DNA of 64,000 bases from an uncultured Agathobaculum sp. (GTDB lineage: Bacteria; Bacillota; Clostridia; Oscillospirales; Butyricicoccaceae), in contig NZ_CALWJK010000001.1 in NCBI RefSeq assembly GCF_944380975.1, positions 86,249-150,248 of the forward strand. Direction: 5' to 3'. This document shows, piece by piece, positions 7,919 through 15,329 of this stretch. Position numbers and translations under genes: made by a program. A model generated the notes under the pieces. The model saw only the letters and a program-made list of their open reading frames with translations, had not been told where the DNA came from and ran no database searches. Within the stretch, counting starts at the first letter, position 1. Every line of letters starts with the position of its first letter.

Positions 7919-9322
7919 ATGAAACAGTTTTCGATCGTAATTGCGGGCGGGGGAAGTACTTATACACCGGATATGCTGGAAATGCTTTGTCTGGTGCGGG
8001 AGCATTTTCCGCTGCGCCGTGTCGTTTTATACGACATTGATGCCGAACGGCAGGAGCATATCGGCCGCTTTGGCGAGATTTTGTTCCGGGAATACTATCC
8101 GGAGGTGGATTTTTCGTATACAACCTACGCGGAAACCGCGTTTACCGATATTGACTTTGCACTGGTGCAGATTCGACCGGGCGGTTTGAAAATGCGCGAA
8201 TTGGATGAAAAGATCCCGCTCAAGTATGGTGTGATTGGGCAGGAGACCTGCGGTCCCGGTGGCTTCGCCTACGGCATGCGTTCGGTGCCGGCGATGATCG
8301 ACTTGGTGCGCGCGATCCGCCGTTATTCGCCTGAAGCGTGGATTCTCAACTATTCCAACCCGGCGGCCATTGTGGCTGAGGCGACCAAGCGGGTGTTCCC
8401 GGATGATTATCGTCTCATCAATATCTGTGACATGCCAATTTCGATCATGGATATTTTCTGTCCGCTTGCAGGTGGCCGCAAACGCACGGATATCGAGCCG
8501 CGGTACTACGGCCTGAACCATTTCGGTTGGTTCACCGCGATGTACGATAAGAAAACCGGTGAGGATGTCCTGCCGGAGATTCTGGCGAAGCTCAAGCGCG
8601 GCAATTGCGACGATGAGCTGGGCTTCTCGGGCAAAAACGACGATTACTGGAATTTCACCTTCAAGCATCTCGAAAAGATGGTGCAGGATTTCCCGTTCTC
8701 GCTGCCTAATACTTATATGCAGTACTATCTGTATCCCAATACGATGGTTGCGCACACCGATCCCAACTACACCCGTGCCAACACGGTGATGGATGGACGC
8801 GAGAAGCGCGTCAAGGCGTATTGCGACGAGATTGTTGCGCTCGGCAAAATTCGCGGCACCAAATTCGATATGGATCGCAAATACAGCCAGGGTTCGCATA
8901 AAAATGCAGACGGTGAGTTTGAGTCGGCAACGATTGCGCACAACGATGCGCACGCAACCTACATCGTCGAGCTGGCCATGAGCATTGCCTACAATCAGGG
9001 CGAGATTTTCCTGCTGATGACCGAAAACAATGGTATTGTGCCAAACCTCTCGGATGGGATGATGCTTGAGGTTGCCTGCCGCGTCGGTGCGCGCGGAGCA
9101 GAGCCGCTGCGCATTGCGCCGGCTGGCACGTTTGAAAAGGGCCTGCTGGAAAGTCAGTATGCGTATGAGAAGCTGACCGTGGATGCGGCGCTTGAAGGCT
9201 CTTACCAGAAGGCGTTGCAGGCACTGGTCGTCAACCGCACGGTGGTGGATACCGATCTGGCTCGTAAGATTTTGGATGAATACATTGCGGTCAATGGGGA
9301 GCACTTCCCTGTCTTACAATAA
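7919..9322 (+). CDS. Glycoside hydrolase family 4, 6-phospho-glucosidase (alpha-type CDMP motif)
   Basis: NAD- and metal-dependent enzyme of 467 residues that hydrolyses the 6-phospho-disaccharide delivered by the PTS in the cytoplasm. The N-terminal nucleotide-binding motif is IVIAGGGSTYTP (7-17), followed by YSNPAA near 145, the metal Cys in CDMP (170-173) and His201 in GLNHFGW. In family 4 the CDMP motif marks 6-phospho-alpha-glucosidases (GlvA, MalH), whereas 6-phospho-beta-glucosidases usually carry CN(V/I)P. Start 7919 is set by AAGGAGGA at 7903-7910; an upstream in-frame ATG at 7844 lies in the inverted repeat and is unlikely. The PTS IIC gene follows by 33 bases, so they form an operon. 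Confidence 0.9.
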   Translation: MKQFSIVIAGGGSTYTPDMLEMLCLVREHFPLRRVVLYDIDAERQEHIGRFGEILFREYYPEVDFSYTTYAETAFTDIDFALVQIRPGGLKMRELDEKIPLKYGVIGQETCGPGGFAYGMRSVPAMIDLVRAIRRYSPEAWILNYSNPAAIVAEATKRVFPDDYRLINICDMPISIMDIFCPLAGGRKRTDIEPRYYGLNHFGWFTAMYDKKTGEDVLPEILAKLKRGNCDDELGFSGKNDDYWNFTFKHLEKMVQDFPFSLPNTYMQYYLYPNTMVAHTDPNYTRANTVMDGREKRVKAYCDEIVALGKIRGTKFDMDRKYSQGSHKNADGEFESATIAHNDAHATYIVELAMSIAYNQGEIFLLMTENNGIVPNLSDGMMLEVACRVGARGAEPLRIAPAGTFEKGLLESQYAYEKLTVDAALEGSYQKALQALVVNRTVVDTDLARKILDEYIAVNGEHFPVLQ

Positions 9323-9355
9323 GACCAAGGCAGTTTTCAGCAAGGGGGAAAGAAA

Positions 9356-10657
9356 ATGAACAAGATAACGGAATTTATGGAAACGCACCTGATGCCGCTG
9401 TCGCAGAAGCTGTCCAGCAATAAATATCTGGTTGCGCTGCGCGACGGTCTGATGCTGTCCATGCCGCTGCTGATTATCGGCTCAATTGCCATTGTTATCG
9501 GTGATTTCCCGGTGCAGGCATTCCATGACTTTATGACCTCGCTCGTGGGCGACGTCTGGGGCTCGTGGTGCTGGGATATGGTCAATCCGGCCACAATGGG
9601 ACTGGTTGCACTGTTTGCGGTGGTTGGCGTATCGCATTCGCTGGCGTCGGAAGAGGGGGTCGAACCGCTGCCCGCAGTCGCCATTTCCATTTCGGCCTAT
9701 TTCCTGCTGCTCCAGCAGATGGAAGAGGGCGGCTATGCTGCTTCCAGCTTTGAGGCGAGTGGTTTGTTTACCGCAATGCTGACCGCGCTGCTTGCAACCA
9801 AGCTGTATGCGGTTCTGCTCAAGAAAAACCTGAAGATCAAAATGCCGGAATCCGTACCGAGCTTTGTCTCGCGTCAGTTTGAAGCGCTCATTCCGGCAAC
9901 GATCATTGTGATTTTGTTCCTCGCGATCCGTTTGGTGTTTGCGGCAACGCCATTCGGCACGGTGACGAACTTCATCGTCACGGTGATTCAGATGCCGTTG
10001 ACCAACATCGGTACAACGCTCATCGGTACGTTGTTTATCACCATCCTCAACTCGATTTTGTGGTTCTTCGGTATTCATGGCACGGCGGTTATCGACTCGT
10101 TCATGGGCCCGCTGTGGTATGCGGCGCGTTTTGCCAATCTGGATGCATTCAATGTGGCGGCGGATGCAGTTCGTCCGTACATCGTCACGCAGGACTTTGC
10201 CAACCATATCATCTTCCTCGGTGGTACGGGCAATACGGTGTCGCTGGCGGCGATCATGGCGTTCCGCTGCCGCTCCAAGCGCATCAAGTCGCTGGGTAAG
10301 CTCGGCTTGCTGCCCGGTATCTTTAACGTCAACGAGCCGATCATCTTCGGCCTGCCGATGGTGCTCAATCCGATGATGGCGATTCCGTTCTTCATCGTTC
10401 CGCCGGTGACTGTGCTGATTTCGTTCTGCGCCATGTACTTCGGTCTGGTGCCTTATCCGACCGGCGTTACCGTTCCGTGGACTCTGCCCGCGCCGTTCGG
10501 CGGCTGGATGATGTGCGGCGACTGGCGCGGCGGCGTGCTGCAGCTGGTGGTAATCGTCATTGGCGGTTTGATCTATTATCCGTTTATTACCGCACTGGAT
10601 AAGCAGTATCTGGAGGAGGAACAAGCGGTTCCGGCAGAGATTGCGGTAGAATCATAA
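9356..10657 (+). CDS. PTS lactose/cellobiose-family IIC permease
   Basis: Integral membrane sugar channel of 433 residues with about ten helices. It starts with the CelB-type ALRDGLMLSMPLLIIGS and carries the conserved FGIHG near 236-240, and FNVNEPIIFGLPMVLNP near 323-339, which lines the sugar site. It imports the sugar while IIB phosphorylates it. IIA and IIB are encoded 2.5 kb away on the other strand. Operon partner of the GH4 enzyme upstream. GGGGGAAAG precedes the start. The length is normal for CelB/LacE-type IIC domains, with no fused IIB. Confidence 0.93.
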   Translation: MNKITEFMETHLMPLSQKLSSNKYLVALRDGLMLSMPLLIIGSIAIVIGDFPVQAFHDFMTSLVGDVWGSWCWDMVNPATMGLVALFAVVGVSHSLASEEGVEPLPAVAISISAYFLLLQQMEEGGYAASSFEASGLFTAMLTALLATKLYAVLLKKNLKIKMPESVPSFVSRQFEALIPATIIVILFLAIRLVFAATPFGTVTNFIVTVIQMPLTNIGTTLIGTLFITILNSILWFFGIHGTAVIDSFMGPLWYAARFANLDAFNVAADAVRPYIVTQDFANHIIFLGGTGNTVSLAAIMAFRCRSKRIKSLGKLGLLPGIFNVNEPIIFGLPMVLNPMMAIPFFIVPPVTVLISFCAMYFGLVPYPTGVTVPWTLPAPFGGWMMCGDWRGGVLQLVVIVIGGLIYYPFITALDKQYLEEEQAVPAEIAVES

Positions 10658-10705
10658 AAACAGGATGCCGGTAATATTATATACCGGTCAATCGGATGGA
10701 GTGGA

Positions 10706-11308
10706 ATGACATTGCAGAAAAAGAAAGAAATGAAGGGTAAAGGCATCCATCCGCTGCGCCGTTTGGCAGCATATGCGGTGGACTGGTATCTGGCAACAAT
10801 GGTGTGCGGTGCGCCGCTTCTGCTGGTCAACTCCATGCGTACGGGGATCGCTGCACTGGACACATCGCTGCCGCCAGATGGCGCGGGATGGCTCTGGGGA
10901 ACGGTTGCGATCTTGTTGGGTGTACTATATTACTGGCTGGTGCCGCTGCTCTGGAACGGCCAAACGCCGGGTAAGCGTCTGCTGCGGCTGAAAATCGTGC
11001 GCGCGGATAACGGCGAGCCAGTGTCTGCGGACAAACTGCTTCTTCGGCAGGTGGTCGGTCTGCTGGTGCTGGAAGGCGCGGTGGCATTCCCGAGCCAGCT
11101 ACTGCGCGAGCTGTTGGCCCGTGCGGCTGGTGAAGGCGCAGCGGATGCAGTGCGCATCGGTATGGTGGCAATCACCATCGTATCGGTGATGCTGGGCGTG
11201 TATACGCCGAGCAGACGCATGCTGCACGACCGGATTTCCGGCACCTGCGAGGTGCTTTTGCCGGAAACGTCCGCAGTTCACAACGAAAAATCAAACAGCA
11301 AGGCGTAA
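10706..11308 (+). CDS. RDD-family membrane protein
   Basis: A 200-residue protein with the RDD signature: RRLAAYAVDWYL at the first helix (Arg, then Asp in the membrane) and WNGQTPGKRLLRLKIV after the second. Three to four helices are predicted (about 22-42, 62-84, 110-128 and 150-172). RDD proteins are proposed transporters, and some act in sodium or small-solute export, but the substrate here is unknown. It begins 48 bases after the PTS IIC gene and may be read from the same transcript, although a sugar role is not implied by sequence. A terminator follows. Confidence 0.8.
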   Translation: MTLQKKKEMKGKGIHPLRRLAAYAVDWYLATMVCGAPLLLVNSMRTGIAALDTSLPPDGAGWLWGTVAILLGVLYYWLVPLLWNGQTPGKRLLRLKIVRADNGEPVSADKLLLRQVVGLLVLEGAVAFPSQLLRELLARAAGEGAADAVRIGMVAITIVSVMLGVYTPSRRMLHDRISGTCEVLLPETSAVHNEKSNSKA

Positions 11309-11314
11309 GTGAGA

Positions 11315-11349
11315 ACAGGCCGGTGTCAGGATAGACACCGGTCTGTTTT
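11315..11349 (+). terminator. Terminator after the RDD gene
   Basis: Stem AACAGGCCGGTGTC with GACACCGGTCTGTT (one G-U pair), loop of about seven bases, then a short T run. It ends the GH4-IIC-RDD transcript. Confidence 0.8.
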
Positions 11350-11401
11350 GTCTGGGAAAAATGGAAAATTCACAGTCTATTCAATTATTTTGGCGTGTGC
11401 G

Positions 11402-11410
11402 TGTTATACT
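11402..11410 (+). promoter_or_regulatory. Extended -10 promoter of the amidohydrolase gene
   Basis: TGTTATACT matches an extended -10 (TGn plus TATACT at 11405-11410). The -35 is weak (TTCAAT at 11380-11385). It gives a leader of about 28 bases. Confidence 0.5.
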
Positions 11411-11444
11411 GAAACCAAAGGCAACCGGAAAGAGGGAAATGGCT

Positions 11445-13028
11445 ATGAAGATGCTGTATTATGGCGGTACGATCCATACCATGGAAGAGAATGGGCAGGC
11501 GGAGGCACTGCTGGTGGAAAATGGCGTGATCGCTGCGGTAGGGGATTATGAGCGTTTACACGCACGCGCCAAAGATGCAGCAGAGATCAATCTGGACGGC
11601 CGCGTGCTGCTGCCAGCTTTTATTGACGCACATAGCCACTTTTCCGGTGCGGCTTATGCGATGCTGCAAGCGCCGCTCGGGGAAACGGTGAACTTTTCCG
11701 AAATTGAGGACGCGTTGACGCGCTTTATCGCGAATAATCATATCCCCGACGGGCAGTGGGTGGTCGGCAAGGGCTATGACCAGAACGCGCTTGCCGAGCA
11801 GCAGCATCCGACACGCGAGGTGCTGGATCGCGTATCCGCGCGCCACCCCATTATGCTGGTGCATCAGTCTGGACACATGGGCGTGTTTAACACGCTGGCG
11901 CTTGAGCTGCTCGGCGTCACGCCGGATACGCCCGCACCGGAGGGTGGGGCCATTGGCAAAGAAACCGGTCAGCTGACCGGTTATATGGAGGAAAACGCCT
12001 TTTTGCAGTACCAGCAGAAGGTTCCCGCACCCGATCTGGCGGATTTGCTGGATGCCTGCCGACGGGCGCAGCAGCTCTATGCTTCTTATGGTATCGCAAC
12101 TGTGCAGGAGGGCATGATGCCGGAAAGCCTGGTCGGGCTGTATCAGGCGCTGCTGGCGCACCGGCTGCTCGAACTTGACGTGATTGCCTATCCGGGCGTG
12201 GATGTGCTGGACGATATCTGCGACGCATTCCCGGAAGCGGTGCGGCGGTATGACCGGCATTTCAAGCTAGGCGGCTGCAAGATGTTTCTGGATGGATCGC
12301 CGCAGGGGCGCACGGCATGGATGCGCGCGCCCTATCAAGACGCGGCGGACGGCTACTGCGGCTATCCCACCATGACGGACGAAGCGTTGCGGCAGGCGCT
12401 GACGACGGCTTACCGGAGCGGTATGCAGCCGCTGGCGCACTGCAACGGGGATGCCGCCGCGGCACAGTATCTTGCTGCCATTGCAGCGGCAGAGAAGAAA
12501 CGTTCGGACTTTCGTGACTTGCGGCCGGTGATGATCCATGCGCAGCTATTGGCGCGCGATCAAATGGATGAAGTGGCGCGGCTGGGCGTGATCCCGTCGT
12601 TCTTTATCGCGCATATTCATCAGTGGGGTGATGTGCATATACGTAATTTTGGAATGGAGCGCGCCTCGCGCATCAGTGCGGCGGGTTCTGCGCTTGCGCG
12701 TGGTATCCCCTTTACGTTCCATCAGGATACGCCCGTCCTGCCGCCTGATATGCTGCACACGATCTGGTGCGCGGTGCAGCGCGAGACTAAAGACGGCGTG
12801 ACGTTGGGTGCGGATGAGCGTATTCCGGTTAAGGATGCGCTGCGCGCGGTGACGGTCAATGCGGCGCGGCAATATTTTGAGGAAGCGCGAAAAGGCTCGC
12901 TGCGGCCGGGCAAAACTGCCGATCTGGTGCTGCTGGACGCCGACCCGCTTACCGTGTCTGCTGACAAGCTGCGGGACATCCGCGTGCTCGAAACGGTCAA
13001 GGCAGGAGAAACCGTGTTCCGCGCATAA
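11445..13028 (+). CDS. Amidohydrolase family 3 (YtcJ-like) metal-dependent hydrolase
   Basis: Cytoplasmic hydrolase of 527 residues. The N-terminal beta-sandwich begins with MLYYGGTIHTM; the metal site motif FIDAHSHF is near 60; later motifs are KMFLDGSPQG near 285, HCNGDAAA near 333, a metal His in IHAQLL near 365, and FTFHQDTPV near 425. These are the marks of the YtcJ/LAF3 branch of amidohydrolases, which includes amide and urethane hydrolases; the true substrate cannot be told. AGAGGG at 11431-11436 is eight bases before ATG 11445 and only two before ATG 11439, so 11445 is chosen. It stands between a terminator and the DUF4317 gene's own promoter. Confidence 0.88.
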   Translation: MKMLYYGGTIHTMEENGQAEALLVENGVIAAVGDYERLHARAKDAAEINLDGRVLLPAFIDAHSHFSGAAYAMLQAPLGETVNFSEIEDALTRFIANNHIPDGQWVVGKGYDQNALAEQQHPTREVLDRVSARHPIMLVHQSGHMGVFNTLALELLGVTPDTPAPEGGAIGKETGQLTGYMEENAFLQYQQKVPAPDLADLLDACRRAQQLYASYGIATVQEGMMPESLVGLYQALLAHRLLELDVIAYPGVDVLDDICDAFPEAVRRYDRHFKLGGCKMFLDGSPQGRTAWMRAPYQDAADGYCGYPTMTDEALRQALTTAYRSGMQPLAHCNGDAAAAQYLAAIAAAEKKRSDFRDLRPVMIHAQLLARDQMDEVARLGVIPSFFIAHIHQWGDVHIRNFGMERASRISAAGSALARGIPFTFHQDTPVLPPDMLHTIWCAVQRETKDGVTLGADERIPVKDALRAVTVNAARQYFEEARKGSLRPGKTADLVLLDADPLTVSADKLRDIRVLETVKAGETVFRA

Positions 13029-13042
13029 GCGTCAAAAATCCC

Positions 13043-13072
13043 TTGCCTTTCGCCTGCGGGATGCCGTATACT
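13043..13072 (+). promoter_or_regulatory. Promoter of the DUF4317 gene
   Basis: TTGCCT at 13043-13048 and TATACT at 13067-13072 with an 18-base spacer, giving a leader of about 45 bases. Confidence 0.5.
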
Positions 13073-13123
13073 AAGACGGAAGATCATCGGCCCGCACAGG
13101 GCGCAGAACAGGAGAGAAGCAAC

Positions 13124-14374
13124 ATGAATATCACCAAGGGCGATGTGCTCGAGCTGCGCCGCCGCTTGAAAAAGACCGAATGCACCTTCGGACGCATGTG
13201 CGGCTGTTATGTCAACAGCGGCAAGCAGGTGGTGCTTAAATTCAGCGAATCCTTTTCCGAACTGGAAGAGGACGAGTTTTATAAATATCTGGAGATTGCT
13301 AAGAAAACGCTGTCCGGTACGCTGGGCAGCAATCTGCTCGAACTGGAGTTTGACCGCAGCGAATCTGCGGCAGAGCATCAGAAGTATCTGCTCGCGCTCA
13401 AAGAGAGCAAGTTGGGGAATGAGGAATTGCTTGATCGGCTGTACGAGCAGATCATCGCGGAGTATGCGTATCCGGGCAACTATCTGATTTTGGTATATCA
13501 TGATATTTACGATGTACCATCTAAGGCGACCTCAGGTGAGGAGCAGGACGAATCCGAGGAGATTTACGAGTACATACTTTGTGCCATCTGTCCGGTCGAG
13601 CTGTCCAAGCCTGCGCTTGGCTACCGTGAGGACGAAAACCGCATCGGCGCGCGCGTGCGCGACTGGGTGGTCGGTCTGCCTGATCTGGGCTTTGTTTATC
13701 CGGCGTTTGCAAACCGCGGCAGCGATGTCAACGCTGTGATGTATTATGTCAAAACCGGCAAAAGCTCACACCCGGAACTGGTCGAGCAGGTGCTCGGCTG
13801 CGTGCCGCAGCGTACGGCGGCGGAGGACAAGCAGGCATTCCGGAGCGTGGTGCTGGACGCCTTCGGAGAGGATGAGGAGCAGGCGGATGCCGCCTTTTTC
13901 CAGATCCAGAAAACCATCAGCGGTATGGTGGCCGAGCGGGAAGAGGACGAGTCCCTGCCGCCGGTCAGCCTGACGGCGGAAACGCTGTCCGGTCTCGCCA
14001 CCGAAGCGGAGGTGCCGGAAAAGGTGCGCGAATTGATGGAAAAAAGCTATACGCATGTGTTCGGCGATACGCCGCCGGTGGCGGATAATGTGCTGGACAG
14101 TAAACTGGTCGAGGAAGGCACAGCCCGTGCCCATACCGCGGCGCTCGAGCAGAAGGTAGCGGTTTTGCAGCAGGAGCTGGCCGCGCAGGCGGCGCAGCGT
14201 GTCGATGCGGAGGATGATGCGCCGTGGCGCGAGGATGCAGAAATCGAGCTGCATGTGCCGCAGGAACGCGCAAGCCGCATCCGTGCGGACGTGGTGGATG
14301 GGCAGAAGTGTCTGCTCATTCCGCTTGAGGAAGGCGAGCATGCCCGCATCAACGGTGTGGAGCAGCCGCTGTAA
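13124..14374 (+). CDS. DUF4317 family protein
   Basis: A 416-residue soluble, acidic protein. The N-terminus (MNITKGDVLELRRRLKK, then CTFGRMCGCYVN) is typical of DUF4317 proteins, which occur widely in Clostridia and have no established function. There is no signal peptide or membrane helix. A Gln/Ala/Glu-rich helix near 345-375 looks like a coiled coil. ATG 13124 is chosen because GGAGAG lies about ten bases upstream and it gives the family start. The gene is bounded by its own promoter and a terminator, so it is monocistronic and its neighbours give no clue to its job. Confidence 0.8.
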   Translation: MNITKGDVLELRRRLKKTECTFGRMCGCYVNSGKQVVLKFSESFSELEEDEFYKYLEIAKKTLSGTLGSNLLELEFDRSESAAEHQKYLLALKESKLGNEELLDRLYEQIIAEYAYPGNYLILVYHDIYDVPSKATSGEEQDESEEIYEYILCAICPVELSKPALGYREDENRIGARVRDWVVGLPDLGFVYPAFANRGSDVNAVMYYVKTGKSSHPELVEQVLGCVPQRTAAEDKQAFRSVVLDAFGEDEEQADAAFFQIQKTISGMVAEREEDESLPPVSLTAETLSGLATEAEVPEKVRELMEKSYTHVFGDTPPVADNVLDSKLVEEGTARAHTAALEQKVAVLQQELAAQAAQRVDAEDDAPWREDAEIELHVPQERASRIRADVVDGQKCLLIPLEEGEHARINGVEQPL

Positions 14375-14394
14375 TTTTCCCAAAATGCACAGAG

Positions 14395-14419
14395 GACGGG
14401 GTGAAGACCCCGTCTTTTT
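14395..14419 (+). terminator. Terminator after the DUF4317 gene
   Basis: Seven-pair stem GACGGGG/CCCCGTC with loop TGAAGA and a five-T tail. Confidence 0.85.
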
Positions 14420-14471
14420 GCATATAAATGGGAAAAAGAAGGCACATTTTCCGTTTTTTAAGCGGATAACA

Positions 14472-14501
14472 TTGAATGTGGTGGGGAAAGTGTGCTATAA
14501 T
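14472..14501 (+). promoter_or_regulatory. Promoter of the rRNA methyltransferase gene
   Basis: TTGAAT at 14472-14477, an 18-base spacer, and extended -10 TGCTATAAT (TATAAT at 14496-14501). Confidence 0.65.
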
Positions 14502-14534
14502 GCCAATATCTAAGGTTTTTTGGAGCGTAGGAAT

Positions 14535-15308
14535 ATGGCTGATATAAAAAACAAACGCCGTCCCCCGCGGGAGGACGACGGTACGCTGATCGAGGGCCGC
14601 AATGCGGTGCTGGAAACGCTGCGCGCGGGGCGTGCGGTGGACAAGGTTTTTGTGGCTGAGGGTGCGCGCATTGGTGATGTGGCAGCGGAAGCGCGGCGAC
14701 ATGGCGTGCCGGTGGTCACCTGTGACCGCCGCAAGCTCGATCACATGAGCCCGACCGGCAACCACCAAGGTGTGATCGCACAGGCGGCAGCACAGGAATA
14801 CGTTTCGCTCGACGATATTTTCCGCGTGGCGGAAGAGCGCGGTGAGGTGCCGCTGATTGTGGTATGTGACGGTATCGAAGATCCGCATAATCTGGGCGCG
14901 ATCATCCGCTCGGCGGAAACGGCAGGCGCGCATGGTGTGATTATCCCCAAGCGCCGCGCGGTCGGTCTGACAGCGGCGGTAGCGCGTGCGGCGGCAGGCG
15001 CGTTGGCCTATGTAGGCGTGCACAAGGCGAACAACCTTGCCGCCACGCTTGACGAGATGAAGGAGCGCGGCGTATGGCTATTCGGTGCGGAGGCCGATGG
15101 TACGGTTGGGCTGTATGAGGCGGCGTTTGACCGTCCCACAGCGATCGTGATCGGTTCGGAAGGACAGGGCCTCAGCCGTCTGACGAGAGACAAATGTGAT
15201 TACATTGTCAGCATTCCGATGCGCGGCCGGGTCAATTCGCTGAATGCATCCAATGCGGCGGCAGTGCTGCTGTTTGAAGCGGTGCGCCGTCGGACGCAGG
15301 CCGATTAA
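14535..15308 (+). CDS. rlmB: 23S rRNA 2'-O-ribose methyltransferase RlmB (SpoU/TrmH family)
   Basis: Methylates the ribose of a guanosine in 23S rRNA (G2251 in E. coli numbering) using S-adenosylmethionine. The 257-residue protein has the N-terminal RNA-binding domain of RlmB (IEGRNAVLETL). The knotted SPOUT fold carries motif 1 (DPHNLGAIIRSAETAGAHGV), motif 2 (IGSEGQGLS) and motif 3 (IPMRGRVNSLNASNAAAVLL). GGAG lies nine bases before ATG 14535; a TTG at 14520 would add five residues and is less likely. A second, shorter SpoU methylase is encoded at 36154. It probably shares its transcript with the large membrane protein that starts 21 bases later. Confidence 0.88.
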   Translation: MADIKNKRRPPREDDGTLIEGRNAVLETLRAGRAVDKVFVAEGARIGDVAAEARRHGVPVVTCDRRKLDHMSPTGNHQGVIAQAAAQEYVSLDDIFRVAEERGEVPLIVVCDGIEDPHNLGAIIRSAETAGAHGVIIPKRRAVGLTAAVARAAAGALAYVGVHKANNLAATLDEMKERGVWLFGAEADGTVGLYEAAFDRPTAIVIGSEGQGLSRLTRDKCDYIVSIPMRGRVNSLNASNAAAVLLFEAVRRRTQAD

Positions 15309-15329
15309 AGGAGGCAAACGGATAAGGAT

